Source of the DNA: Coriobacteriaceae bacterium
Lineage (GTDB): Bacteria > Actinomycetota > Coriobacteriia > Coriobacteriales > QAMH01
Reading direction: 5' to 3'
Length of the DNA stretch: 64,000 nt
Assembly: GCA_025992705.1 (NCBI GenBank)
Contig: DAJPGJ010000001.1
Span: forward strand, 744,001-808,000
Shown here: positions 18,586 to 27,881 of the stretch, in pieces
Numbering within the stretch: position 1 is the stretch's first letter
How the letters are laid out: every line of letters begins with the position of its first letter
The notes under the pieces: generated by a model
What the model saw: only the letters and a program-made list of their open reading frames with translations
What the model was told of the DNA's origin: nothing
Database searches by the model: none
Program-made: the position numbers and the translations under genes

Positions 18586-19149
18586 ATGACCCGTTACGCA
18601 ATGGTTATGGACCAGCGTCGTTGCATTGGTTGCTCGTCATGCACCATCGCATGCCGCACCTGGAACGAGCTGCCCATTGACATCATCTACAACCCCGTTG
18701 TTTCCAACGGAGCAGAGGGCGTGTGGCCTCATGTCCACATGACCTTCACGCCGCTCATTTGCATGCACTGCGATAAGCCCGCCTGCGTGCCCGCTTGCCC
18801 GACCGGTGCATCCCGCCAGGACGACGACGGTATCGTGTGGGTTGAGCCTTCCCAGTGCATGGGATGCAAGGTCTGCGCGAATGCGTGCCCCTATGGCGCT
18901 CGCGACATGAACGAGCACGAGGGCTACATCCGCAAGTGCACCTTCTGCAAGGATCGTGTCCGCGAGGGCGAGCAGCCCTTCTGCGTCATGACCTGCCATC
19001 AGAAGGCCCGTACGTTCGGCGATCTCGATGACCCCAACAGCGAGGTCTCGAAGCTCGTGAACTCGTATTACACCGAGCAGGTCTATCCCGAGGTTGGTAC
19101 CGAGCCCATGATCTACTACATCCCCGATTTAGGAGGTACGGTACAGTGA
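18586..19149 (+). CDS. Four-cluster ferredoxin subunit (DmsB/PsrB/NrfC type)
   Basis: A 187-residue electron-transfer subunit linking the catalytic and membrane subunits. Four cysteine motifs are intact: CIGCSSCTIAC, CMHCDKPACVPACP, CMGCKVCANACP and CTFCKDR...CVMTC, the pattern of four [4Fe-4S] clusters. ATG 18586 follows GAGAGGAGGA, 16 bases after the catalytic subunit. The stop codon overlaps the GTG of the membrane subunit (GTGA). Confidence 0.93.
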   Translation: MTRYAMVMDQRRCIGCSSCTIACRTWNELPIDIIYNPVVSNGAEGVWPHVHMTFTPLICMHCDKPACVPACPTGASRQDDDGIVWVEPSQCMGCKVCANACPYGARDMNEHEGYIRKCTFCKDRVREGEQPFCVMTCHQKARTFGDLDDPNSEVSKLVNSYYTEQVYPEVGTEPMIYYIPDLGGTVQ

Positions 19150-20237
19150 AACAGTTCTGGATTTGGCCTATCGCCCTCTACCTCTTCCTGGGCGGCCTTG
19201 GTGGCGGCATGATGGCGACCGCCGCCGTTGTCGGATTGATCATCGCGCCGTCTGCTCTTACCAGTGGTGCTCTGGTCTGGGGCGTCTTCATCGCGTTCCT
19301 CATCCTGGGCATCGGCACCGGCTTGCTCGTCTTCGAGCTTGGCCAGCCGTGGATTTTCTACCGCGCCTTCGTGACGAGGACCTCGGTCATCAAGTGGGGT
19401 GCTGTGTTCCTCTCCATCTCGATGATCGCGGGCGTGCTCTTCATTTTCTGGGAGCTCTCCTGGCTCACCATTCTGCCCTTCATCCCGTATGAGGGCTTTG
19501 CCCAGGTCCTGCTCGGCATTGCCGGCATCTTCGGCCTGTGCGTCACGATCTACACGGGCGTCCTGCTCTCGAGCATGAAGTCCCGTCCGTTCTGGAACAC
19601 GCCGGTTCTGCCCGTGCTCTTCATGGTGTCCGGCTGCTCCACCGGTGCGGCTCTGCTCTCCATGTGCATCGGCGTTTGGCCCTTCCCGGCCGAGTGGCTG
19701 CAGGTCAACCTGTCCACGCCGCTTGCCGCGCTGCTCACCGAGGAGCTGCGTCACATCCTGCATATCGCCGACGCAATCCTCATCTCGCTCGAGCTCGTCG
19801 TGCTGCTGCTGTACGTGATGCTGCAGTTCTGCGCCTCCAACGAGACCGCCAAGGCCCATGCCGAGCGCTGGGTCCGTGGCGAGTGGGCCGGTTACTTCTG
19901 GGGCCTCATGGTCTGCTGCGGTCTGGTCATTCCGCTGCTGCTCAACGTGACGAACGTGGGCGGCTATGCCTCCGCGCTCATCGCTCTCATGGGTGGCTGC
20001 CTGCTTCGCTTCATGATTATCTGGAGCTACCAGCGCCGCGTCACCCCGGCAGAGCTCAAGTACTACACGCGCCTGCCGCAGAGCCACCAGGACTTCATGG
20101 ATTACTGGGAGGCTGGCAAGGAGTACTGGACTTGGGTTACGCCCGCTGGTGAAGTTGCTGACGAGGCTCCCGCCGATGGTCCGGACGAGGCTTACCAGAC
20201 GGCTGGCCCCAACCCGGCCATGACTGGTGCTCAGTAG
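19146..20237 (+). CDS. NrfD/PsrC-type membrane anchor subunit
   Basis: A 363-residue integral membrane protein with about eight to nine hydrophobic segments, beginning WIWPIALYLFLGGLGGGMM, the glycine-rich start typical of NrfD/PsrC proteins. It would bind the ferredoxin subunit and exchange electrons with the quinone pool. The final 45 residues are hydrophilic. The GTG start overlaps the upstream stop codon; GGAGG lies 11 bases upstream. A terminator follows at 20278, closing the three-gene operon. Confidence 0.93.
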   Translation: MKQFWIWPIALYLFLGGLGGGMMATAAVVGLIIAPSALTSGALVWGVFIAFLILGIGTGLLVFELGQPWIFYRAFVTRTSVIKWGAVFLSISMIAGVLFIFWELSWLTILPFIPYEGFAQVLLGIAGIFGLCVTIYTGVLLSSMKSRPFWNTPVLPVLFMVSGCSTGAALLSMCIGVWPFPAEWLQVNLSTPLAALLTEELRHILHIADAILISLELVVLLLYVMLQFCASNETAKAHAERWVRGEWAGYFWGLMVCCGLVIPLLLNVTNVGGYASALIALMGGCLLRFMIIWSYQRRVTPAELKYYTRLPQSHQDFMDYWEAGKEYWTWVTPAGEVADEAPADGPDEAYQTAGPNPAMTGAQ

Positions 20238-20277
20238 GATTTGCGCCATCTGGCGTGATTGAACCGCAAGGTTTTGC

Positions 20278-20315
20278 GAGGTCCCGCTTCCCCAATGGGA
20301 GCGGGGCCTCTTTTT
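20278..20315 (+). terminator. Rho-independent terminator of the Psr/Dms-type operon
   Basis: GAGGTCCCGCT pairs with AGCGGGGCCTC (one G-T pair), followed by TTTTT. Confidence 0.88.
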
Positions 20316-20593
20316 GCGCCCGCGGCATGGCGCCGGAGGCTCGGCGTCTTTCGGACGTGTGGCGCGCAAGCATGGCGCCCAGGCATGCACGCCTGTGACC
20401 GTCTTTTTGGCAGCAGCGTGCGCCTTTGGGCGATATTGCCCGACCGTGCACGTTCGTGGCTATTTGCTCGCCCAGCAGCGTGCACGTTTGGGCACCGTGC
20501 TTTGATTTATCGCCTTCCTATCCCCAGCAGATTATTCGCTCGCGTATAATCGGGCGCATACCACGCATGCCATGACGCGAGAGAGGACTCGAG
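20316..20593 (+). other. Gene-free interval before the seven-gene cluster
   Basis: No ORF is supported. Two imperfect direct repeats carry CAGCAGCGTGC followed by a TTTGGGC box (near 20411 and 20474). No convincing promoter was identified. Confidence 0.3.
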
Positions 20594-21748
20594 ATGCATC
20601 ATCCCCTTGAAGATGTGCAAGACTTTTCCGACAGCTGTATTCGATGCGGCCTGTGCGCTCGGACCGATTGCGGAAACTTTTCGAATGGCGAGCCGTGTCT
20701 CGGCGAACTGTGCGAGTCTCTCCTCAATGGCGAAGATACCTGGGATTACGTGCCTTTCACCTGCGCGCTGTGCAACCGCTGTACGATCAGCTGTCCGGTC
20801 GATTTGCGTGCGTCCCGTGCCAACAAGCCGCTCAGGGCGTTGCTACTCAAGCAGAAACCCGAGCTTAAACCGCTCTATCGCAAGTTCAGGACCGATCTCA
20901 AGCACAACGTCTTTTCGTCGTTGCGTGCCCGTGACAGTGGTGACATCAACGATGTCATCTACATTCAAGGCGAGGCGGACCTTGGGGGTGTGGCCGACCA
21001 CACCGCGTTCTTCCCGGGGTGCGCGCTCTACGCCTATGCCCCTGAACTCACGGCGAAGGTCTCGCAATGGCTGCGTGACGAGCAGATTGCCGCATATACC
21101 CTCACGATTTGCTGCGGCGCGACATTCTATGACGTTGGCTTCTATGACGAGTTCGATGCCTATCGCGAGCGCGTGCAGGCATTCTTGCGCGAGAGGGAAA
21201 TCGAGCATCTCGTCGTGACGTGCCCGCACTGCGCGCATATCCTCCCGCAGCTCGTAGAAGGTATGGGCATCGACCTCGTGCGTCTGCCCGACCTGCTTGT
21301 CGAGCGCGGCATGATATCCGAGAGCGATGAGACGATAACCTTCCATGATGCCTGCTATGACCGCAGCGCAGGTGTTTTTGGCAATGCCGCACGTGCGCTG
21401 TTCGATAAGGCGGACATCAAGCCCATGCCCCATGAGAAGCGTGATAGCCTGTGCTGCGGCGGAGGCGGTATGGTGAGCGTGTATGCCCCGGACTATTGCG
21501 TCTATCGGCGCAACCAACGCCTTGCGGAGATTGACGGTGTGGAGGTTGATCGCGTGCTTTCGACCTGCTTCTCCTGCGTTAACTCCCTGCAACGCGGTAT
21601 CGGCAGCACGCCCGTCCAGCATTATCTCGAGCAGATATTCGACTGTCCCGTCGATTGGGGCAAGGTCTATGCAAGCGTCGATGCGCTTTTCGCCGACCCT
21701 GAGTACGAGAGGCTTTGCGAAAGCGACGAGCTGACGATTGTGGATTAG
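20594..21748 (+). CDS. Two-CCG-domain iron-sulfur protein (HdrD/GlpC-like)
   Basis: A 384-residue electron carrier or oxidoreductase subunit. Ferredoxin-type motifs lie at the N-terminus (CIRCGLC, then CALCNRCTISCP at about residue 57). Two cysteine-rich CCG domains follow: FFPGC...CCGATFYD...CPHC and HDACYD...CCGGGGM...CFSC, which in HdrB/HdrD hold unusual clusters. No transmembrane segment is seen. It opens a seven-gene run and probably supplies electrons to the next Moco enzyme. Its own electron partner is not evident. The ATG follows GAGAGGA. Confidence 0.85.
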   Translation: MHHPLEDVQDFSDSCIRCGLCARTDCGNFSNGEPCLGELCESLLNGEDTWDYVPFTCALCNRCTISCPVDLRASRANKPLRALLLKQKPELKPLYRKFRTDLKHNVFSSLRARDSGDINDVIYIQGEADLGGVADHTAFFPGCALYAYAPELTAKVSQWLRDEQIAAYTLTICCGATFYDVGFYDEFDAYRERVQAFLREREIEHLVVTCPHCAHILPQLVEGMGIDLVRLPDLLVERGMISESDETITFHDACYDRSAGVFGNAARALFDKADIKPMPHEKRDSLCCGGGGMVSVYAPDYCVYRRNQRLAEIDGVEVDRVLSTCFSCVNSLQRGIGSTPVQHYLEQIFDCPVDWGKVYASVDALFADPEYERLCESDELTIVD

Positions 21749-21822
21749 TCGTCCCTGCCGGTGCCGTGTTGTAACCGGAAGGTGACGGCGCTTGCCGGGT
21801 TCATGCAGTACAATTGCGAGCT

Positions 21823-24042
21823 ATGACTACCGAGATTCGCAAAACCAATTGCCATTACTGCGGATACCTGTGCGCGTTCGACGCAACGCTCGAGGATGGC
21901 CGCGTTGTCGATTTCACGCCGGATCCCACACGTTATCCGTACGACACGAGCGTGGCGGCGCGCTGTTGCCGCTGGCCCCTCAACCTCGAGAAGCTCTACG
22001 ACGAGGACACGCGCGTCAACTATCCCCTGAAGCGCATAGGGCCGCGCGGTGGCGGTGGGTTCATCCGCGTGAGCTGGGACGAGGCACTTGACGATATCGC
22101 ATCGCGCTTGCGCCTGCTCATCGACGCACACGGGCCGTGGACGGTGGCGAGTGCCATCGGTGGGCCGCATGCGGTCTACTGGCCATTGCATCGCTTCATG
22201 AGCTTCATCGATAGCCCCAACAACATGGGCATTGGTCCCATCTGCTGGAATCCTCGTATCTGGATGGACACGATGACGTATGGCTGGTCGGTCGAATGCG
22301 ACTTCAGGCCCGACCTCACCGAGTGCCTCATGCTGTGGGGTACCAACCCGGCCGAGTCGGACAACTCGCTGTTCTGGCGCAATATCGCCGATTACGTCCG
22401 CAACGATGGCAAGCTCATCATCATCGATACGCGGCTATCCATGACGGCGGCAAAGGCAACGTTGTGGCTTGCGCCCTTCCCGGGCACCGACCTCATCCTT
22501 GCCTATGCGTTTGCGCGCGTCATCATCGAGGAAGACCTCTACGACCACGATTTCGTCGAGGAGTGGTGTTTTGGCTTCGATGAGTTCAAGGCCGCTGCCT
22601 TCGAACGCACGATAGACGAAGCGGCGCAGATCACGCAGGTGAGTGCCGACGACATACGCGCGGCGGCTCGCATGTACGCGACGAGCAAGCCCGCAGGCCT
22701 GCTTTCGGGACGCGGCGTCGACCAGATTGGCCCCAACACCGCACCGCTGCATCGCGTTATTGCGGCGCTACGTGCCATTACGGGCAACGTGGATGTGCTG
22801 GGCGGCAACGTCCTCAACGAGGCGCCGAGCTTCATGAGCGAACTCGAGCTCGAGGATAGCGCGCTGCTCTCGGCCGAAGCGCGTGCCCACGGTCTCAACG
22901 AGCCTGACTGCGGCATACAGAGCTACACGGGCTGGGAGCTCGCCGACGAGCGCACCGGCAAGCTGGGACGTCACCTGCCCATGCGCTATCTCACCTCCGC
23001 GCTGCCCGCGCGTGTGTGGAACGCGACCATCACCGGCAAGCCCTATCGCGTGAGCGCGCTCATCGTCGATGGTGCCAACCCGCTTGTCACCTACGCCGAT
23101 ACGCAACTTGTCATGGAGGCGTTCAAGGCGATGGATCTCATCGTCGTGCTTGAGTTCATCATGACCCCCACGGCCCTCATGGCCGATTACGTCCTGCCCG
23201 CTGCCGCCGCCGTCGAGCATCCGTGTTTCCAGGCGATGGGCGGCGTTTCCGACTTCTGCTACGGCGGCCCGGCCGCTGTCGAGCCACAGTTCGAGCGTCG
23301 CGAGGATTACGTGATTTTGCGCGATCTCGCATTGCGCATGGGCTGCGACGAGGCCCTGTGGCCGGCTCACGACCTGACCGAGGAGCTTGCGCGCACGATT
23401 GCCCCGACGGGCATGAGCTGGGAGGACTTCACCATCACCGGTCTGTGCGGTGGACCTGCGCACTACTTCAAGCACCTCGAGCCTGACGAGGTCACGGGCA
23501 AGCCGCGTGGCTTCGCGACCGAAAGCGGCAAGGTCGAGCTCGCCATTCCCTTCCTGCAGCGACGCGGGGCCGATATGGTCGCGCGCTTTACGCCGGTACC
23601 CGGCGTGCATGTGGACGCATGTAACGATGCTGACTGCGTCACGCTTGTCACAGGAGCACGCAAGCAGCCCTACTGGGCTTCCTCGTACTTCGAGGTGCCG
23701 TCCATGCGCGCGCGTCATCCGCAGCCAACGGTCGAGATGTCGCAGGCGACAGCCGAACGTCTGGGTCTTGCCGAGGGCGACGCTTGCCTCATCTCGCGAC
23801 AGGACACACCGGACGTTGAGGTGCTCCAATACGTGCATATCACGAATATGCTTGACGATGTCGCCTCGGCCGAATACGGATGGTGGTACCCTGAGGCAAT
23901 CGAAGACGCTCCCGACTTCGAAGAGTGCTTCAAATCGAATATCAACCTGCTTACGCGCGGTACCGTCGAGGGCGTGCGCGAGCCGCTTATAGGCACGTGG
24001 ATATACAACGGCATTCCCTGCCGCATCAGGAAGAAGGAGTAA
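21823..24042 (+). CDS. Acetylene-hydratase-like molybdopterin oxidoreductase
   Basis: A 739-residue Moco enzyme. Cys10, 13, 17 and 48 (or 49) form the [4Fe-4S] site and Cys141 (SPNNMGIGPICW) the likely molybdenum ligand. From family knowledge, acetylene hydratase has a similar length and places its cluster cysteines and Mo-ligand cysteine at nearly the same positions. However, it needs an aspartate directly after the second cluster cysteine, and here that residue is Gly14, so the reaction is probably not acetylene hydration. No signal peptide is seen. ATG 21823 is preferred over an in-frame TTG at 21814. It sits between the HdrD-like protein and the DUF2064 gene. Confidence 0.85.
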   Translation: MTTEIRKTNCHYCGYLCAFDATLEDGRVVDFTPDPTRYPYDTSVAARCCRWPLNLEKLYDEDTRVNYPLKRIGPRGGGGFIRVSWDEALDDIASRLRLLIDAHGPWTVASAIGGPHAVYWPLHRFMSFIDSPNNMGIGPICWNPRIWMDTMTYGWSVECDFRPDLTECLMLWGTNPAESDNSLFWRNIADYVRNDGKLIIIDTRLSMTAAKATLWLAPFPGTDLILAYAFARVIIEEDLYDHDFVEEWCFGFDEFKAAAFERTIDEAAQITQVSADDIRAAARMYATSKPAGLLSGRGVDQIGPNTAPLHRVIAALRAITGNVDVLGGNVLNEAPSFMSELELEDSALLSAEARAHGLNEPDCGIQSYTGWELADERTGKLGRHLPMRYLTSALPARVWNATITGKPYRVSALIVDGANPLVTYADTQLVMEAFKAMDLIVVLEFIMTPTALMADYVLPAAAAVEHPCFQAMGGVSDFCYGGPAAVEPQFERREDYVILRDLALRMGCDEALWPAHDLTEELARTIAPTGMSWEDFTITGLCGGPAHYFKHLEPDEVTGKPRGFATESGKVELAIPFLQRRGADMVARFTPVPGVHVDACNDADCVTLVTGARKQPYWASSYFEVPSMRARHPQPTVEMSQATAERLGLAEGDACLISRQDTPDVEVLQYVHITNMLDDVASAEYGWWYPEAIEDAPDFEECFKSNINLLTRGTVEGVREPLIGTWIYNGIPCRIRKKE

Positions 24043-24047
24043 CACCC

Positions 24048-24971
24048 ATGCAGAAGAAGTACGCGATTCTCATCTTCTCCAAACCGCCGATTCCCGGTCT
24101 GGTCAAGACGCGCCTCACCGTCGAGCGCGGCGGAGGCTTTACCCAAGAGCAGGCGGCCCAGTTCTTCAAGCGCAGCCTATGGGACGTGACGGAACTTGCC
24201 ATGTGGTGCATGGACGACCTCGAGGCTCTCAATCGCGAGGAACGCGAGGCTGACCCGGCAGCCCCCGAGCGTAGCTACGACCTCTTCATCTCCACGACGC
24301 CCGAGAAGAACGTCGCCCTCATGAAGGAGACGATCGAGGAGATTGGCCAGTGGCCGCGTGAGATTCACTACATGTACGACCGCGGTGCAACCTTCGACGA
24401 TCACTTCGACATGGCCTTCAAGGAGATTTTCGACCAGGGCTACGAGGCCATCGTCTCCATCGGCGCCGACATTCCCACGCTGCCGCGCGCGCACGTGACC
24501 CAGGCCTTCCAGTGGCTCATCTACTTTGCCGAAGTACTCGGCACGCCGGGCTTCGTGCAGGCGCCGTGCCAGGAGTGCGGCACCTCGCTCGTCGGTTTTA
24601 ACTTTGATACGCCCATCAACCACCAGGGCATCTACTACAACATGACGGGACGCCCCGCGCTCGATGGCTACGTCGAGAAGCTCGTCGAGGAGGGCATTCC
24701 CAACGCATACCTCGCACCTGTCGCCGATGTCGACGAAGTCGAGGACCTCGCGCACTGCCTGTCATGCGCCCGCGCCCTGCGTACGGCATCCGAGTACCAG
24801 ACGGGCATCTACGTGCCCAAGCGCGTGCTGCAGTGGGCCGACTTCCTCGGTCTCAAGCCGCATGCCGCGCCCAACGAGAATCATGACCCGCGCCAGTATC
24901 TGGATGACGTGGAGGACGGTGCCGATGCGCCCGCGCACGAGCCGGAAGAGACCGAAGGGATACTCCGGTAG
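24048..24971 (+). CDS. DUF2064/TIGR04282-type nucleotide-sugar transferase-like protein
   Basis: A 307-residue GT-A-fold protein of the family often called 'rSAM/selenodomain-associated transferase 1'. Family features are the opening AILIFSKPPIPGLVKTRL, QAAQFFKRSLWDVTELA and the metal-site-like SIGADIPTLPRAHV. The C-terminal 60 residues form a cysteine-containing and then acidic tail. It begins 5 bases after the Moco gene behind AAGGAG, so it is clearly cotranscribed. The family is poorly characterised; a nucleotidyl or sugar transfer role is inference. Confidence 0.8.
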   Translation: MQKKYAILIFSKPPIPGLVKTRLTVERGGGFTQEQAAQFFKRSLWDVTELAMWCMDDLEALNREEREADPAAPERSYDLFISTTPEKNVALMKETIEEIGQWPREIHYMYDRGATFDDHFDMAFKEIFDQGYEAIVSIGADIPTLPRAHVTQAFQWLIYFAEVLGTPGFVQAPCQECGTSLVGFNFDTPINHQGIYYNMTGRPALDGYVEKLVEEGIPNAYLAPVADVDEVEDLAHCLSCARALRTASEYQTGIYVPKRVLQWADFLGLKPHAAPNENHDPRQYLDDVEDGADAPAHEPEETEGILR

Positions 24972-25000
24972 AGCTACCTCCGTATAGTAAAAGGGCAATT

Positions 25001-26308
25001 ATGACTAAGAAGCGACTACTCCATACGGCGCATGCGCTGTGTCCGCATTGCCTCAAGCAGCTCAAGGCCGACATCTACGCAGATGACGATGGCAAGGTCT
25101 GGATGACGCGTACCTGCCCCGAGCATGGCGAGACCGTCACCTACGTATGGCCCGATGCCGAGCATTACGAATGGCTGCGCTCGATGCGCGTCGCGCCGAC
25201 GGCCCCCAAGTGCCGCGACTACGCAATCGAAGACGAGTGCCCCAAGAGTTGCGGGCTGTGCAAGCGTCACCTGCGTCGTGGCACGCTTGTGGAGATCGAG
25301 GTCACGCGCCGCTGCAACGCCAAGTGCCCCGTGTGCTTCATGAGTGCGGACTTTCCAAGCGACGGCATCACCTTTAACGAGATCGAGGGCCTCATCACGA
25401 CGCTTGCCGAGAAGGTTGGCCCCGAGACGGGCCTGCAGATCACCGGTGGCGAGCCGACGGTGCGCAGTGACCTGCCCGAGATCGTCATGTGCGCACGCCG
25501 CCACGGCTTCACCGGCATCGAGATCAACACGAACGGCATCGTGATCGGTCGCTCCAAGGATTACCTGCAGAAGCTTGTCGATGCGGGCATCACGGGCATC
25601 TATCTCTCTTTTGATGGCATTGACGAGGAGCCATACGAGGCTATCTGCGGCAAGGCGGCAATGCTTGCCGACAAGATGGCCGCCATCGAGAACTGCCGCG
25701 AGGTGGGCATCCAGGTGGTGCTGTGCATGACCATCGTCAAGGGCGTGAATGACGACCGCATCGGCGAGGTCATTGACTTTGCCTGGGAGAACTCCGACGT
25801 GGTGATTGGCGTGGCGCTGCAGCCAGCATTCACCTCGGGACGCTTCGAGCCGAGCGAGTACGCGCCCTACACGGCGGGTGACACCATCTTTGCCCTCGAA
25901 GAGCAAACCGACGGTCGCATCAAGGTTGCCGACATCATGCCGCTTGGCTGCTCGCATCCGCTGTGCGACACGGGTACCTTCCTCATGCCCGATGGCGAGG
26001 GGGGCTATGTTCCGGCCACGCGCGGCCTGTCGAGCGAGGAGTACATGGAGTACTTCGACCCGACATCCCCGCAGGGTTCGGTGCTGCCCGACATCCTCTA
26101 CAAGAAGGGCGTCAACCTCTACCACGGCATCAGTGTCATCATCATGAACTACATGGATGCGATGACGACCACGACCGAGCGCATGGCGGAATGCTCGATG
26201 ACGGTGGCGATGAAGGACGGTCGCGTGATTCCGTTTTGCAGCTACCAGATGACGAACTCCGCGGGAGAGCGTATCTACGAGATGTGGGGCACCGGTCCTT
26301 CGGCCTGA
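25001..26308 (+). CDS. Multi-cysteine radical SAM enzyme (MJ0619/Tes-like)
   Basis: A 435-residue radical SAM protein. A rubredoxin-like N-terminal part (CPHC at 14-17, then CPEHG) and a second cysteine group (C..ECPKSCGLCKRH) precede the cluster motif CNAKCPVC (about 104-111) that binds the SAM-cleaving [4Fe-4S]; ITGGEPTVR and EINTNG follow. This layout is known from MJ0619-type methylases and the archaeal tetraether synthase Tes, enzymes that act on unactivated carbons. It lies 29 bases after the DUF2064 gene. The substrate is unknown; a lipid or a bound cofactor would both fit. Confidence 0.82.
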   Translation: MTKKRLLHTAHALCPHCLKQLKADIYADDDGKVWMTRTCPEHGETVTYVWPDAEHYEWLRSMRVAPTAPKCRDYAIEDECPKSCGLCKRHLRRGTLVEIEVTRRCNAKCPVCFMSADFPSDGITFNEIEGLITTLAEKVGPETGLQITGGEPTVRSDLPEIVMCARRHGFTGIEINTNGIVIGRSKDYLQKLVDAGITGIYLSFDGIDEEPYEAICGKAAMLADKMAAIENCREVGIQVVLCMTIVKGVNDDRIGEVIDFAWENSDVVIGVALQPAFTSGRFEPSEYAPYTAGDTIFALEEQTDGRIKVADIMPLGCSHPLCDTGTFLMPDGEGGYVPATRGLSSEEYMEYFDPTSPQGSVLPDILYKKGVNLYHGISVIIMNYMDAMTTTTERMAECSMTVAMKDGRVIPFCSYQMTNSAGERIYEMWGTGPSA

Positions 26309-26325
26309 TGTGACAAGGAGCAGCA

Positions 26326-27306
26326 ATGAGTGCTGATTACGAATTCATACACGACCCCGAACGCTGCGTGGCCTGTGGCCTGTGCGTGGCGTTTTGCCCG
26401 CAATACAGCTTGGAGGCGGGCGAGGATGGCATGCCCGTCGCCGTCAACATGGAGGAGTGCGTGGGCTGCACGACCTGCTCGGGGCAATGTCCGCAACGTG
26501 CGATCGTTATCAAGTCGCTACCCGGGGCCACGGCCTTCGACCCGTATACGGATGAGGAGCGCGCAGAGCCCATCAGCGCCGAGGAACAGCGTCACTATGC
26601 CGAGGCCGAGAAGGCCATCATGGAGGCACTCGACCTGCGCTGGCATCCGGTGGCCGTCGGTCTCATCGACATCGACGAGCCATTGCCTGACGTGCCCATG
26701 CCCACCGAGAAGCTACGCTACTGCCAGAGCATGAATGCCGCGCGACGGGGTGCTTCGATACTCATGCCGCCACATTGCCACGCTTGCCCCGACGGCACCT
26801 CGATCTTTGGCATGACCGGTGTGCCGGAGAAGCTTGCCACGGGTGAGATTTACGTGCTGTTTCACAAGGTCGTGGATGCCGAGGCGGCGGCCAAGATGGT
26901 GGGGGAGCGCCCCACCTTGCCGCCCAACTCCAAGCGCGCCACGCTCGTGCAGCCACTTGGCAAGTGCACGCGCCACCCCGAGGTCATTGTCTTCACGGGC
27001 ACGCCCGAGCAGATGATGTGGCTGTCGATGAGCATGTCGTATTTCGATGGGCACCGCCATGACTTCCATGCCTCGGGCTTCAACGCGCAATGCGTGGAGG
27101 CAACGCTACTGCCGCTTATGAACGACGAGCCCAACATATCGTTTGGCTGCTACGGTGGCCGTGCGTCAAGTGACATCGGCGAGGATATGATGTACATGGG
27201 CGTGCCCACCAACCGCCTTGATACCATTGTCGAGGGTTGCCAGGAGCTCGCGAAGCGTGCCATCCCGCAATCGCGCATGAAGATCTACGTACCGCCCATT
27301 ATGTAG
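26326..27306 (+). CDS. 2x[4Fe-4S] ferredoxin fused to a DUF169 domain
   Basis: A 326-residue fusion. Residues about 10-65 hold two classical four-cysteine motifs (CVACGLCVAFCP and CVGCTTCSGQCP). The remainder is a DUF169 domain (from about 95), a family of unknown function common in anaerobes, with conserved PHCHACPD and CTRHPEVIVF and a C-terminal GCYGGRAS. It is cytoplasmic. It starts 17 bases after the radical SAM gene behind AAGGAGCAG. It may supply low-potential electrons to the radical SAM enzyme, which needs a reductant; this is inference from context. Confidence 0.8.
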   Translation: MSADYEFIHDPERCVACGLCVAFCPQYSLEAGEDGMPVAVNMEECVGCTTCSGQCPQRAIVIKSLPGATAFDPYTDEERAEPISAEEQRHYAEAEKAIMEALDLRWHPVAVGLIDIDEPLPDVPMPTEKLRYCQSMNAARRGASILMPPHCHACPDGTSIFGMTGVPEKLATGEIYVLFHKVVDAEAAAKMVGERPTLPPNSKRATLVQPLGKCTRHPEVIVFTGTPEQMMWLSMSMSYFDGHRHDFHASGFNAQCVEATLLPLMNDEPNISFGCYGGRASSDIGEDMMYMGVPTNRLDTIVEGCQELAKRAIPQSRMKIYVPPIM

Positions 27307-27329
27307 GTGCTCGCAGGCGAGGAGCTGTC

Positions 27330-27881
27330 ATGACGCAAGCGCTCAACGAGCTGGCCGGTAACGAGATTGCCACGCTGCTCATTCCCACAACCGTCACGCT
27401 CGTCACGGCGTGTGACGCGGCGGGCGCCGACAAGGTCGCGACCATCGCATGGGTCATGCCCATCTCGCACGAACCAAGCCTCGTTGCCGTCGCGATTCGT
27501 CCGGGCGGGCAAACCGCATGCGCCCTGCGCGATTCCGGCTGCTTTGTCGTGAACGTGCTCGGAGCTGACGAGGATGCCGTCCGCATCGCGATGCTTTGCG
27601 GCAAGAAGCAAGGTGTCGATGACCGTGTTGCCGAGGCGGAGCTTACGCTTTCGCCGGGCAAACGTGTCGATGCCGTCCGCATTGACCAGGCCATCTCGTG
27701 GGTCGAATGCGAGCTCGTCGAATCGCAGGTGTATGGCGATCACGAGCTCTTCATCGGCCGCACGCTCATTGCCGAGACATGCGGCGCGCTTGACGAGAAC
27801 AGCAAGCTCGAACCAATGCCGGCTCTGCTCATGGGGCAGCGCGGGCGCTTCGGACATTTCGAGGAAGGATTCAGCGCATGA
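27330..27881 (+). CDS. Flavin reductase-like (FMN-binding split barrel) protein
   Basis: A 183-residue protein of the flavin reductase-like domain family. It contains VTLVTACDAAGADKVATIAWVMPIS, the family's FMN-contacting region, then LRDSGCFVVNVL and a late FIGRTLIAE. Some members reduce flavin with NAD(P)H; others in anaerobes simply bind FMN as an electron carrier. ATG 27330 follows GGCGAGGAG. Its stop codon overlaps the next gene's ATG. Confidence 0.82.
   Translation: MTQALNELAGNEIATLLIPTTVTLVTACDAAGADKVATIAWVMPISHEPSLVAVAIRPGGQTACALRDSGCFVVNVLGADEDAVRIAMLCGKKQGVDDRVAEAELTLSPGKRVDAVRIDQAISWVECELVESQVYGDHELFIGRTLIAETCGALDENSKLEPMPALLMGQRGRFGHFEEGFSA

Noticed and set aside
21823..24042. 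Calling this gene acetylene hydratase
   Set aside because: The aspartate expected after the second cluster cysteine is glycine, and the neighbours do not fit acetylene metabolism.
24048..26308. Selenoprotein involvement suggested by the family name of the DUF2064 protein
   Set aside because: No in-frame TGA or SECIS-like structure is seen; the Moco enzymes have cysteine at the Mo-ligand position.
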